Source: Chitinophagaceae bacterium
GTDB lineage: Bacteria; Bacteroidota; Bacteroidia; Chitinophagales; Chitinophagaceae
Reading direction: 5' to 3'
Length of the DNA: 64,000 nucleotides
Assembly: GCA_016715365.1 (NCBI GenBank)
Contig: JADKAM010000007.1
Span: forward strand, 165,996 to 229,995
Positions 56,553 through 64,000 of this stretch are shown here, in pieces. The notes beneath the pieces were generated by a model. That model was not told the DNA's origin. It did not search any database and saw only the letters and a list, made by a program, of their open reading frames with translations. The position numbers were made by a program, and so were the translations under genes. Within the stretch, counting starts at the first letter, position 1, and the number at the start of each line of letters is the position of its first letter.

Positions 56553-56596
56553 TCAGCAATTTACTGAAGGCTACCCCTTTTCTGTCAAACTTTAAA

Positions 56597-57421
56597 TTAG
56601 AGTTTCGGGCGTTTTTTGAACTGTTGTATAACTTCATTTGGTGTCTTTCCATTCAACGAACTGTGTGGCCTGAAGTTATTGTATTCTGTTCTCCATGATT
56701 CAATCTTTGTGGTGGCATCATCAAGAGATAAGAACCAGGAAGTATTTAAGCATTCGTCCCTGAAGCTGCCATTAAAAGATTCAATGAATGGGTTGTCTGT
56801 TGGTTTTCCGGGTCTGGAGTAATCTAAAGTTATAGCATTTTCATGAGCCCAGCGGTCAAAATCTTTACTGATAAATTCACTACCGTTATCAACCTGTATT
56901 CTTTTTGGTACTGTTTTCTTAAAAACCTTTAACGCTTCCAATACTTCAATCACCTGCATTGATTTAAAGCTTTTGGATACCTCAATCGCATGACAAAACC
57001 GGCTATAATTATCCACTATAGTTAAGCACCTGAATTTCCTTGCGTCAAAGAGCTGATCATGTACAAAATCCATTGACCAACATTCGTTTGGTTGAGTGAG
57101 CATTGGCCTTTCTAACCGGTGCATGGCTGACTTTGATCTGCGTGGCCGCTTAAGCCTGAGGTTAAAGCCTTCTTCCCTGTAGATGCGCCTTACACGTTTA
57201 TGATTAACGATCCAGCCTTCTCTTCGCAACACCATGTGAATACGATCACTTCCATACCGTACCCTTGAAACTACCAACTCCTTAATTCGTTCCCGAAGTG
57301 GTGTGTCATCTTTTGTACGCTTCACATATCGCATGGTTGATTCAGGAAAACAAATGGCCAGGCAGGCACGATGCCTGGATACCCGGTAATTGTCCATAAG
57401 CGAATGGGCGAGGAGTTTCAT
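56597..57421 (-). CDS. IS3-family transposase OrfB (DDE integrase domain)
   Basis: 274 residues. rve-type catalytic core with Asp in SMDFVHDQLF, Asp in QVDNGSEF and Glu in NPFIESFNGSFRDECL, preceded by an HTH_21 segment (RERIKELVVSRVRYGSDRIHMVLRREG). It is probably made as an OrfAB fusion by -1 slippage on a run of nine A (plus-strand T run 57440-57448) at the end of OrfA; the frame is open across that run. Confidence 0.92.
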   Translation of the reverse strand: MKLLAHSLMDNYRVSRHRACLAICFPESTMRYVKRTKDDTPLRERIKELVVSRVRYGSDRIHMVLRREGWIVNHKRVRRIYREEGFNLRLKRPRRSKSAMHRLERPMLTQPNECWSMDFVHDQLFDARKFRCLTIVDNYSRFCHAIEVSKSFKSMQVIEVLEALKVFKKTVPKRIQVDNGSEFISKDFDRWAHENAITLDYSRPGKPTDNPFIESFNGSFRDECLNTSWFLSLDDATTKIESWRTEYNNFRPHSSLNGKTPNEVIQQFKKRPKL

Positions 57422-57432
57422 TTGCGGGATTT

Positions 57433-57705
57433 TTAAACATTTTTTTTTAAAACATCCTGCAACATCTGTTTGTCAAGACTGAGATCGGCAACGATTTTCT
57501 TGAGCCGGCTGTTTTCTTCCTCCAGCTCTTTGAGCTTTCTTAACTCAGAAACACCGAGGCTTCCGTATTTCTTTTTCCAGTTGTAAAATGTAGCATCACT
57601 GATTCCGAGTTTGCGGCAAACTTCTTCAACCTTAACACCGTTGTCGGCCTGGCGAAGCGCAAAGACAATTTGTGCTTCGGTAAATTTTGACTTTTTCATA
57701 CGCAA
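57433..57705 (-). CDS. IS3-family transposase OrfA
   Basis: 90 residues. HTH_Tnp_1 helix-turn-helix (KFTEAQIVFALRQADNGVKVEEVCRKLGISDATFYNWKKK in order, residues about 5-45) and a leucine-zipper coiled coil (LRKLKELEEENSRLKKIVADL). Binds the IS ends and supplies the N-terminus of the transposase. Ends at a slippery run of A leading into OrfB. Confidence 0.92.
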   Translation of the reverse strand: MRMKKSKFTEAQIVFALRQADNGVKVEEVCRKLGISDATFYNWKKKYGSLGVSELRKLKELEEENSRLKKIVADLSLDKQMLQDVLKKNV

Positions 57706-57779
57706 TTTTTCATTTTTTAAGTTATGAATAATTGCCCGTTTTACTCTAATTTACCTTTTGTCAGTTTTTGGGGTAGGGG

Positions 57780-58679
57780 TCATAGCACGTAAAGCCTTTT
57801 GTATCCTTCTGATTGTTTAATTCTTTCTATAAAGTTTTCCTTAGTATTCCAAAAGTCAATTTCATTGGTATCACGACCATACCCCTCAACTTCTGTAAGA
57901 ATTACCTTGCTGCCAAATAGGTTGAACCAACAACTTATTTTGTAATCATATTTAATGCTATCCTTGTTCCTTTTTATTTCTACATTATAATACATGCTAT
58001 CAATAGCCGTTTGGATATTTTTAATTATTTCAGTCTTTGAATAAAGTGTCGAAAGTAATTTTATATAGTCGTTGACTATTGAGGTGTCTAAATATTCATT
58101 TCTTGTTGAATCAAACATGTATTCTGTTAATTTGGTCAAGGCTCTTTTACTCTGACCTAAACCTTGATAACAAGTAAATAAATTATAGTCTAGAGGTACT
58201 TTAGAACTAAAATAGCTTATTGAGCAAAATGGTTGAAGAGTCGTGTATTTTGTCGAGCAAGAGTCATAGTATGATAGTGCCTTTTCAAATTGTTTCTGAA
58301 GTTGATAAATATATCCAATTCTATAGCATGCTGAATTGCATTCAAAACAATAGTTATCGCTTTCAATGTTGTTCGTTTTAAAATTTGGTAATACTCTTAA
58401 GGCATAAGCCAAAGATTTTGAATAATCTTCCCTTTCAAAATAGCATACTGAGATCCGGTCAAGAGTTTCTATACGTCTGTAATTTGGATATTTTTTATTT
58501 AACCTTAAGAGATAAATTAAAGAACTATCAAAATCTCTTTTAAAATTTATGTTAGTCGAGTCTTGAAAGTCTACGCCATAATAAAATGAGGAGGCTTTGT
58601 CAAATAGAAGCTCACTTTCTTTTTGAGCATATCCATCAAAGGAGATTAAAAAAGATGCTATGATAAGTAGGTACTTCAT
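57780..58679 (-). CDS. secreted TPR-like cassette protein, end altered by the IS
   Basis: 299 residues with signal peptide 1-18 (cleavage near GYAQ). Helical repeat character, with TPR-like stretches (YSKSLAYALRVLPNF, FEKALSYYDSC, YQGLGQSKRALTKLTEY). The stop codon TGA is supplied by the terminal bases of the IS, so the original last few codons were removed; reading across to the other side of the IS suggests only about three residues are lost. Function unknown. Confidence 0.75.
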   Translation of the reverse strand: MKYLLIIASFLISFDGYAQKESELLFDKASSFYYGVDFQDSTNINFKRDFDSSLIYLLRLNKKYPNYRRIETLDRISVCYFEREDYSKSLAYALRVLPNFKTNNIESDNYCFECNSACYRIGYIYQLQKQFEKALSYYDSCSTKYTTLQPFCSISYFSSKVPLDYNLFTCYQGLGQSKRALTKLTEYMFDSTRNEYLDTSIVNDYIKLLSTLYSKTEIIKNIQTAIDSMYYNVEIKRNKDSIKYDYKISCWFNLFGSKVILTEVEGYGRDTNEIDFWNTKENFIERIKQSEGYKRLYVL

Positions 58680-58689
58680 AATAGTTGCT

Positions 58690-58882
58690 TACAACGGGCA
58701 GGGCTTTGTGCAGGTGTGGTATTAGTATTTCGTCCGCCCACAGCCGCTGCTGATTGAAAATATAAAGTTGAATTTAAGAACTAAAGTTGAGATTTATTCG
58801 TCCAGCCCGAACCACAGCTTGGATTTGCAATTGGCTGATGTTTGCTGGTCAAGCCCAACTTGCATAAAACCCAATGTTGTAA
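58690..58882 (-). repeat. attC-like recombination site E
   Basis: 193 bp. TTACAACGGGCAGGGCTTTG at the left and CATAAAACCCAATGTTGTAA at the right. Inner block GTCCGCCCACAGCCGCTGC is shared with sites G, H and J. Confidence 0.85.
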
Positions 58883-59002
58883 GCTGTGCTGTTGGTAAGT
58901 ACTTGCCTAATTCTTTATTGCACTGTTGTAAAGAACGTCAAGCATGTAAACTTTTCCATTGCTGTCATTGCCATTATCAAATACAAAAGTGTAATTACCT
59001 TT

Positions 59003-59416
59003 TTATAGGTCCATATTACAGATCCATCTTTCCTTTGCTTCACTTTCTAAAGATATATTCTCTTCACTCGTACATTGAGTCTTTAGAGCGTAGAAAGTTT
59101 CTTCATTACGAGTTATAAACCTTAGGCCAGTAAATATTTTTAAGGGATTGTCTGTACACTTTGTAAATACGACAACGAGTTCAGTGTAGGGCAAAGCTGC
59201 GTCAATAACTTTTTTAAACTGATAATATTGACGACACTCACCAGTTTCTATTTTTTGGTTTGTTGCTTTTTCAAAAGGGTATCCTGCCTTTCTTAATTCT
59301 TTATCAATCTGGTCAAATGAGATGTTAATCACAAGACCTTTTAATAGCCTCAAATCAATTTGAGCTTCTGCTTTTACACTTGCGAAAATTAATAAGAGGA
59401 TAATTACTTTTTTCAT
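59003..59416 (-). CDS. small secreted cassette protein
   Basis: 137 residues, signal peptide 1-18 (cleavage near VKAEA). Compact mature part with one Cys pair (KCTDNP, KTQCTS) and no recognised family. Its start overlaps the stop of the frame upstream by four bases, so it is translated with it. Third gene of a three-frame cassette ending at site E. Confidence 0.7.
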   Translation of the reverse strand: MKKVIILLLIFASVKAEAQIDLRLLKGLVINISFDQIDKELRKAGYPFEKATNQKIETGECRQYYQFKKVIDAALPYTELVVVFTKCTDNPLKIFTGLRFITRNEETFYALKTQCTSEENISLESEAKERWICNMDL

Positions 59417-59793
59417 AATTCTGTTTTGAAAATATCGTTTAAAAGCTCTGTTCTTTTAATAGAACCTTCTTTTTTATTAAAATGGAAATCAAAGTCATCA
59501 ACTATTACAAGCCCAAACCATTCTAAAAACCTGTTTATAACTCTGATTGCATAAGTCATATTACAACCTTCTTGTTGAGTCCAATGTTTTATTATTGGAT
59601 ATTGGTCAATAAATGAAGGGAATGCCTCAAAATATAAGTCGGCATAAAATTTTATAGGGTGCTTTGTGTCTCCAAATTTTGAGAGGAGGAAGATTGAATA
59701 GCCCCAACCTAACTGACCGATAGGAATTGCAGGGTGTCCGTCATTGTACGCCCAATTAAACTTTTCTGTAAAGGTTTTTAGCAATACTTTCAA
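59413..59793 (-). CDS. hypothetical cassette protein, probable C-terminal part of a split gene
   Basis: 126 residues from a TTG. LLKTFTEKFNWAYNDGH, GQLGWGYSIFLLSKFGD and CNMTYAIRVINRFLEWFGL form a helical domain. Reading upstream in the same frame gives TKGQEINFLKVLLKTF without a stop, which joins smoothly to the end of the preceding frame (WLKTK). So the two frames are probably one protein of about 290 residues split by a one-base frameshift near 59812. Confidence 0.6.
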   Translation of the reverse strand: MKVLLKTFTEKFNWAYNDGHPAIPIGQLGWGYSIFLLSKFGDTKHPIKFYADLYFEAFPSFIDQYPIIKHWTQQEGCNMTYAIRVINRFLEWFGLVIVDDFDFHFNKKEGSIKRTELLNDIFKTEL

Positions 59794-59798
59794 AAAGT

Positions 59799-60287
59799 TT
59801 ATTTCCTGTCCTTTGTTTTAAGCCATTCAATACCTGATTTAGTAAAGACTAATTCACCTCTATTAAATTTGATGAACTCCATGCCTCGTGTTGTGATATT
59901 AAGTGTTGTGAATAAATCCGAGTTCTTTTCCTTTTGATTTTCAGATACCTTCTTCAACAAATGGGTCAGTAATGAATTTGTAATTGTATAACTTGCTTGA
60001 ATTACGTTAGTTGGTAAAGACTTGGTAGTTGTTGTAAGTTTTAATCTACCTTTTAGTTCAATAATTTTTAGTAACTCTTCAGTTAGCCTGAAGTATGGAA
60101 TTTTGTCAAGCACTTGGTCTGTCAAGTTATCTTTTAGTTGAACTGGGGATGTTTTTGAATACGGCTTATAAAGTAGGGAGTCCATTTGATTAGGTGTCAA
60201 CCCTTGAAAGTCTCGAAGTGGTGCCAGATTGTATTTACTCCAAATTATTTCAACATCTTCATTCATAAAAGAGATTTCGTTTAGCAT
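59799..60287 (-). CDS. hypothetical cassette protein, probable N-terminal part of the split gene
   Basis: 162 residues, cytosolic. SKYNLAPLRDFQGLTPNQMDSLLYKP near the start and YFRLTEELLKIIELKGRLKLT in the middle look like a family of Bacteroidota proteins also seen as integron-type passengers, function unknown. The C-terminal residues TKDRK are likely to be out of frame with the following gene. Begins a few bases from site F. Confidence 0.65.
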   Translation of the reverse strand: MLNEISFMNEDVEIIWSKYNLAPLRDFQGLTPNQMDSLLYKPYSKTSPVQLKDNLTDQVLDKIPYFRLTEELLKIIELKGRLKLTTTTKSLPTNVIQASYTITNSLLTHLLKKVSENQKEKNSDLFTTLNITTRGMEFIKFNRGELVFTKSGIEWLKTKDRK

Positions 60288-60291
60288 AGCT

Positions 60292-60487
60292 TACAACGTG
60301 CAGGGCTTGCTGCAGGGCTGGAATTCATTGCTGGTCTGCCCGGAACCGCTGCTGAATAAAGATATAAAAGTACAGGTTAACAAACAAAAGCCCAACAATG
60401 TAAGTCCAGCCCAGATGAAGCACAACAGCGATAAAATGACCATTGCTCCAACGTCAAGCCAGCCTTGTAGCAAACCCCATGTTGGTG
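60292..60487 (-). repeat. attC-like recombination site F
   Basis: 196 bp. Left arm TTACAACGTGCAGGGCTTG...GCTGG, right arm CCAGCC...CAAACCCCATGTTGGTG. The central sequence is diverged from E, G, H and J, but length and boundaries agree. Confidence 0.85.
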
Positions 60488-60511
60488 GCAGGCTTTTGAA
60501 CGGTCATTAGG

Positions 60512-61279
60512 TTAGTAGGAGTTAGATGTTAAGGAAGAAATAAGTTCGCATTTATCACATTTAAAGTCACAAATTCTATTGTGCGGTTTAGCCAAAAGCC
60601 ATTGTCCACCACAAGAAGGACAAAGCCGTTTCTTGTCTTGCTCGATTTTTAGCCTACGGTAATTAAAAAGGTAATAGTATGTCCGTAGGCCAGTTAATTG
60701 TTTAATTATTGAACAAATCTCAATTCCTGCTTTTGAAAGTTGTGATTCGTGATCTCTCATTTGTTTATGGCCCATTTTTCTCCGACTGTTGAACCCATTT
60801 GAAGTCTGTCGCAAGAAATATAGTTCTGTTCCCAAACTAAAATACTTTGTCTATTTATCTGGTCTATATCAGGAAGTTTGTAAAGCGGTATTGTTTTGTA
60901 GCAAGTTCCACAATGAAGAGGTCCTGCATCATTAAGCCAGTGAGTAAATAATATTAGAAATCCATGTTTTTTACACTTACAAACTCCTGAATAATTCTTA
61001 TAAGTTGTACCTAATGTTTTTATTTGAAGTTTTGATGAACTTAAATTTTCTACTTTTTGAATATGCCTTGTCACCCACTCTGTATTGTGCTTTTTATTAA
61101 GTGAGTTCTTTTCCAACGTCTGAATATTACACTTAATAGAGGAGTCAAAAAGGAAGGTTCTGAACGCTTTGAGATTGTCCACTTTTGCGAAATGAATACA
61201 ATAGAGAATGAAACTCCTCCACAAGTTCATTCTTGTCTACATCGCTTTTGATTTCTATTGCCAGTTCTTGAATATACAC
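60512..61279 (-). pseudogene. DUF2310 zinc-ribbon protein, frameshifted twice
   Basis: Three frames join into one DUF2310 protein of about 255 residues. The first runs from GTG 61277-61279 (MYIQELAIEIKSDVDKNELV) to NLPF near 61146, where a run of five T has one base too many. The second runs from DSSIKCNIQTLEKN to EKWAINK near 60762 and includes GPLHCGTCYKTIPLYKLP. The third carries QMRDHESQLSKAG, TYYYLFNYR, CPSCGGQWLL and CDFKCDKC, the zinc ribbon. The family is proposed to bind nucleic acid. Confidence 0.8.
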
Positions 61280-61323
61280 TTTGTCGAAATGTTCTTTTGT
61301 AAACGGGTCTCTCTAAGTTTGCC

Positions 61324-61517
61324 ACCAACGGGCAGGGCTTTGTGCAGGTGTGGAATTAGTTATTCGTCCGCCCACAGCCGCTGCTGATTGAAAAACAGAT
61401 GTTGAAGTTAAGATAAAATGTTCAGCGGTGTTTGTCCAGCCCAGAACCACAGCCGGGCTTTGTACTTAGTTGAAGTTTGTTTGTCAAGCCACACTTGCAC
61501 AAAACCCAATGTTGGCT
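61324..61517 (-). repeat. attC-like recombination site G
   Basis: 194 bp. ACCAACGGGCAGGGCTTTG / CACAAAACCCAATGTTGGCT, with inner arms TGCAGGTGTGG / CCACACTTGCA. Confidence 0.88.
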
Positions 61518-61537
61518 GTTGCTTTTTTTCGTTTTGA

Positions 61538-62056
61538 TTATTCAAAAACAATCCATTTCTTTTCAAAATAGAGAGTCGTGAAATTGTTAGAACTGTCAAT
61601 AGCAACTGCTTTAATGAAATTGCCAGCTGTCTCCAGGTATTTTAGTTTAATGTTTTGCATACCTCCTGTGTCGTAATAGGAACCAAGTTTACAACCAAAT
61701 GGATTTTTTTCAACGTCATTCGTAAATACTGAAAATAATAGCAGCCTTTCGGATTTTATATCTGGGTTTGCGTATCCAAAAATCCTGTGGTCTAACCGAA
61801 TATTAGCTGTCAAGTGAATCGAACTATCTTGTCTTGAAACATATGCTTTTGTTACTTTGTTTCCTGATGCTATCACACTTGCATTATTAGTCGCCTCAAT
61901 ACTGTCAAGATTTGTTCTGTGATAAACAGTGGGAACAGTGTCTTTTTTTATAACAACAGTGTCAGATATTTCAATTGCTGTCACTGGGCCTGAATTTGTC
62001 TGTCCGCAGGCTGAAATTAATAAGATAGAAATAATCGCAAAAAAAATCTGTCTCAT
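61538..62056 (-). CDS. cassette-encoded lipoprotein of unknown function
   Basis: 172 residues from the ATG at 62056; a longer frame would start inside attC-like site H and is not credible. Lipoprotein signal RQIFFAIISILLISAC with Cys17. The mature domain (VTAIEISDT, SSIHLTANIRLDHRIFGY, VEKNPFGCKLGSYYDTGGMQ) is beta-rich; no family recognised. Site G lies 20 bp downstream. Confidence 0.7.
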   Translation of the reverse strand: MRQIFFAIISILLISACGQTNSGPVTAIEISDTVVIKKDTVPTVYHRTNLDSIEATNNASVIASGNKVTKAYVSRQDSSIHLTANIRLDHRIFGYANPDIKSERLLLFSVFTNDVEKNPFGCKLGSYYDTGGMQNIKLKYLETAGNFIKAVAIDSSNNFTTLYFEKKWIVFE

Positions 62057-62083
62057 AGAACGAAATGCCGCTTTAAAGTAGCA

Positions 62084-62277
62084 GCCAACGGGTAGGGCTT
62101 TGTGCAGGTGTGGCATTAGTATTCCGTCCGCCCACAGCCGCTGCTGATTGAAAAACTGATGTTGAAGTTAAGAACTAATGCCCAATGTTGCTGTGTCCGC
62201 CCATAACCGATGCCTGGCTTTGTACTTAGCTGAAGTTTGTTTGTCAAGCTACACTTGCACAAAACCTTATGTTGGCT
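62084..62277 (-). repeat. attC-like recombination site H
   Basis: 194 bp. GCCAACGGGTAGGGCTTTG / CACAAAACCTTATGTTGGCT with the same inner arms as site G. Confidence 0.88.
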
Positions 62278-62281
62278 GCAG

Positions 62282-62794
62282 TTATTTTAAATAGTATACT
62301 CTTGATGGCAAAGTGTAAGTAATGTTGTTTTTCAAAACTCGAACGTCCCAAAAAAATAAAATATCATTCTTTCTTTTTTGCCTAAACCTACTTTTAATAA
62401 ACTCAAACGAGGCTTTACAAGTACAAGAGTCTGGGAATTGCTGGCCAAATTTTACAATATTCGATGAACCATTCCGTTTAAAATGCAATTCGCCATAAGT
62501 GATTATTTGAGAACTGTCAGTTAAAACAAATTTCATTTGTTTAAATATCCTTTCAAATGAGATAGTGTCCGAATTTTCAAAACCTTGAATACTAATTTTC
62601 GAATCTAGTTTTTTATCAGTATTCAATTCCGTATAATGAGGATAATAACCTTTGTTCTTAATGTAATATTCATAGGGTTTAATTATTGCAGTGTCTTTTT
62701 GTGGGTTATATCCTTTACTTTCAATAAAGTTGTTTCTTTTAATTATACTACAAGAACTAAAGAATAAAACAGTTAATACAAGATAAGTTCTCAT
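62282..62794 (-). CDS. cassette-encoded lipoprotein of unknown function
   Basis: 170 residues from ATG 62794, where the lipoprotein signal begins (RTYLVLTVLFFSSC, Cys15); the longer frame to 62857 would read into the reduced attC-like site. The mature part has FIESKGYNPQKD, then a beta-rich region and FPDSCTCKASFEF. No family recognised. Site H begins five bases after the stop. Confidence 0.7.
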   Translation of the reverse strand: MRTYLVLTVLFFSSCSIIKRNNFIESKGYNPQKDTAIIKPYEYYIKNKGYYPHYTELNTDKKLDSKISIQGFENSDTISFERIFKQMKFVLTDSSQIITYGELHFKRNGSSNIVKFGQQFPDSCTCKASFEFIKSRFRQKRKNDILFFWDVRVLKNNITYTLPSRVYYLK

Positions 62795-62844
62795 GTTTGA
62801 CGTGTTAATAATTGTATAGTTTGAAGTCTGTAGGCAGTCTAATT

Positions 62845-62865
62845 GCAGCAAACCCAATGTTGGCT
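62845..62865 (-). repeat. reduced 21-bp attC-like site I
   Basis: GCAGCAAACCCAATGTTGGC plus T, the same 20 bases as at 55709. Its left end (TAATTGCAGCAAAC) pairs with the right end of site H (GTTGGCTGCAGTTA) and its right end pairs with the left end of site J. Confidence 0.65.
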
Positions 62866-62878
62866 GTAGTTGTTAGCC

Positions 62879-63193
62879 CTAAATCATGAATGTCCATAAA
62901 CGAATAAAAAAGAAAGCAATGGCTATTATGCACCCAACTATACTGACAATAGCTAACCTTTTAGTCTCTTTTTTCCTCATAGCAAGAATTCCAAGTATGA
63001 TCGATATTAAAGCAAACGGAATAAAATACAATTTGATGTGAAGCCGTGTAAGTTCTATTATACCAAATAATGCTCGTGTTTTACCGCTTGAGGAAAGGTA
63101 AGCCAGTGAAAGATTGTAATTGAATATTAATAACCCTACAATGCATATACTACTCGAAACTAATGATAGAATTGAATATTTAGAGCCTTTCAT
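62879..63193 (-). CDS. small membrane protein in a cassette
   Basis: 104 residues from ATG 63193. Three hydrophobic helices: ILSLVSSSICIVGLLIF, LYFIPFALISIILGILAM and AIVSIVGCIIAIAFFFI. The pattern resembles small DUF4190-type membrane proteins, but no firm assignment is made. Confidence 0.65.
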   Translation of the reverse strand: MKGSKYSILSLVSSSICIVGLLIFNYNLSLAYLSSSGKTRALFGIIELTRLHIKLYFIPFALISIILGILAMRKKETKRLAIVSIVGCIIAIAFFFIRLWTFMI

Positions 63194-63228
63194 TTTGATT
63201 TGAGTTAATCTTCGCAATTACAATTGCA

Positions 63229-63422
63229 GCCAACGAGCGGGGCTTTGTGCAGGTGTGGCATTAGTATTCCGTCCGCCCACAGCCGCTGCTGATTGAAAAA
63301 CTAATGTTGAAGTTAAACACTAAAGCCCAAAGTTGCTGTGTCCGCCCGGAACCACTGCCTGGCTTTGTACTTTGCTGAAGTTTGTTTGTCAAGCCACACT
63401 TGCACAAAACCCAATGTTGGGC
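63229..63422 (-). repeat. attC-like recombination site J
   Basis: 194 bp. GCCAACGAGCGGGGCTTTG / CACAAAACCCAATGTTGGGC. The right end GTTGGGC fits the classical integron core GTTRRRY exactly. Confidence 0.88.
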
Positions 63423-63428
63423 GTAGTT

Positions 63429-63980
63429 TTAGAATTCTCCTTCAACAAAATAAATACTAGCTATACCACAATTTACAGGACTGCTCAAATTATACCATAA
63501 GCAATCTTTAATTTTGTCTAATTGGCTTTGATTTAATCCTTTTTTTGAATGAACATTGTATACACCTCCTCTAGGTTTTTTCCCAAGGTTAATCAAATAA
63601 TCAAAGCCATGTGCTCCTTCCCAACTAAGATGAAATGAAGTTTCGCTATATTGAAGGGAGCTTACTGTAAGTGTATATTCTCCTGGTGGAAGAGGATAAG
63701 AAAATTCTCCTTTTTCATTTGAGCCAAAGAATACACTTGTGTCTTTCCCTTTTGCGGTAATTGTTGCATAACAAACAGGCATATTTAGAATATTGATAAG
63801 CCTGCCAGAAAATAGCGCTGTCCGACCTTTAACCTCAAAAGGAGCAACTGAAACAATGGATGCATGCACCGTATCAACCATTAGTAATCTATATTTGAAA
63901 GGATAGCTTTTATTAGTTTGACCGTGTATGGACAAAGCGAGTAAGAAAAACAAAATGCTCAATACAAAAAACTGTTTCAT
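63429..63980 (-). CDS. secreted cassette protein with carboxypeptidase-regulatory-like domain
   Basis: 183 residues from ATG 63980 (signal peptide KQFFVLSILFFLLALSIHG). The middle (GRLINILNMPVCYATITAKGKDTS, GEFSYPLPPGEYTLTVSSLQY) is a carboxypeptidase-D regulatory-like beta sandwich, common in surface proteins of this phylum. The tail has two Cys that could pair (DCLWYN, NCGIAS). Function unknown. Followed six bases on by site J. Confidence 0.75.
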   Translation of the reverse strand: MKQFFVLSILFFLLALSIHGQTNKSYPFKYRLLMVDTVHASIVSVAPFEVKGRTALFSGRLINILNMPVCYATITAKGKDTSVFFGSNEKGEFSYPLPPGEYTLTVSSLQYSETSFHLSWEGAHGFDYLINLGKKPRGGVYNVHSKKGLNQSQLDKIKDCLWYNLSSPVNCGIASIYFVEGEF

Positions 63981-63990
63981 AAAAATTTCA

Positions 63991-64000
63991 CCCAACGAGC
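63991..64000 (-). repeat. attC-like site K, cut by the window edge
   Basis: CCCAACGAGC repeats the first bases of site J. CCCAAC pairs with GTTGGG at the right end of site J, closing that cassette, so the array continues to the right. Confidence 0.65.

Larger units (their letters stand above)
56565..57782 (-). mobile_element. IS3-family insertion sequence (1218 bp)
   Basis: Terminal inverted repeats TGAAGGCTACCCC (left) and TGACCCCTACCCC (right, reverse complement), extending with mismatches to TAAATTA. It contains two overlapping-type transposase frames. No clear target-site duplication is seen next to these ends. Inserted between the cassette gene ending at 57780 and its attC-like site D. 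Confidence 0.85.

Noticed and set aside
56565..57782. Target-site duplication around the IS3-family element
   Set aside because: The bases flanking the proposed ends (TAC on the left, TAG on the right) are not identical, so none is claimed.
52911..63422. The 194-bp palindromes as simple MITEs or REP elements
   Set aside because: MITEs would have fixed ends and their own target duplications. Here the ends vary and match the neighbouring gene unit instead, and elements occur strictly once per unit.

Overview
The window looks like a member of the Bacteroidota, most probably family Chitinophagaceae. The reasons are a type IX secretion sorting domain, DUF3127 and GIN-domain (DUF2807) proteins, multi-SLBB polysaccharide export, A/T-rich start regions with few Shine-Dalgarno sites, a TTTG-N20-TAnnTTTG promoter and moderate-to-low GC. 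This is inferred from gene families, not from rRNA.

Left third (1-21661): five paralogous secreted giants, all on the minus strand, built from a 17-residue N(T/V)A(V/I)G repeat related to trimeric-adhesin heads. They surround a plus-strand two-component system (TPR sensor kinase and LuxR-type regulator) and come with a T9SS-sorted protein and a small secreted protein. One paralog carries a C-terminal S74 intramolecular chaperone broken by several frameshifts, one runs off the left edge through two frameshifts, and a decayed C-terminal fragment lies between two others. An inverted-repeat motif ATCCCC-N6-GGKGAT sits about 50 bp upstream of one adhesin, the response regulator and the T9SS protein, so the two-component system may control the locus.

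Middle (21945-36855): conserved chromosomal genes: glyA, a sugar nucleotidyltransferase, a DUF1761 protein, a nitronate monooxygenase-like enzyme, a Wza/Wzz-like export pair, a NatA/NatB-type ABC exporter, an FAD dehydrogenase, DUF3127, dnaA, tRNA-Ser(GCT) and tRNA-Pro(TGG). A mobile region follows: a large serine recombinase whose reading frame runs antisense through tRNA-Pro and its terminator, with small accessory genes and a palindromic operator. Then come a LytTR regulator, a GIN lipoprotein, a serine hydrolase, a Crp-like regulator, and a same-strand run of a PfkB kinase, a cysteine hydrolase, an esterase, a DinB protein, a membrane protein and a DUF6157 protein.

Right end (about 50797-64000): an integron-like gene-cassette array with no integrase in view. 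Genes, nearly all on the minus strand, alternate with uniform 193-196 bp imperfect palindromes (seven complete, three reduced to 21 bp, one cut by the window edge) bounded by AACG and GTT. The two outer ends of each cassette are complementary to each other over about 12-16 bases. This pairing differs from cassette to cassette and therefore defines 11 cassettes. At position 11 from the GTT it always carries a G on one end and an A on the other. Cassette contents include an erythromycin-esterase-like protein, an alpha/beta hydrolase, an Ada-like methyltransferase, PaiB and DUF2310 proteins (both frameshifted) and several small secreted or lipid-anchored proteins. An IS3-family element has inserted into the end of one cassette gene. 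This array is the most interesting part of the window.
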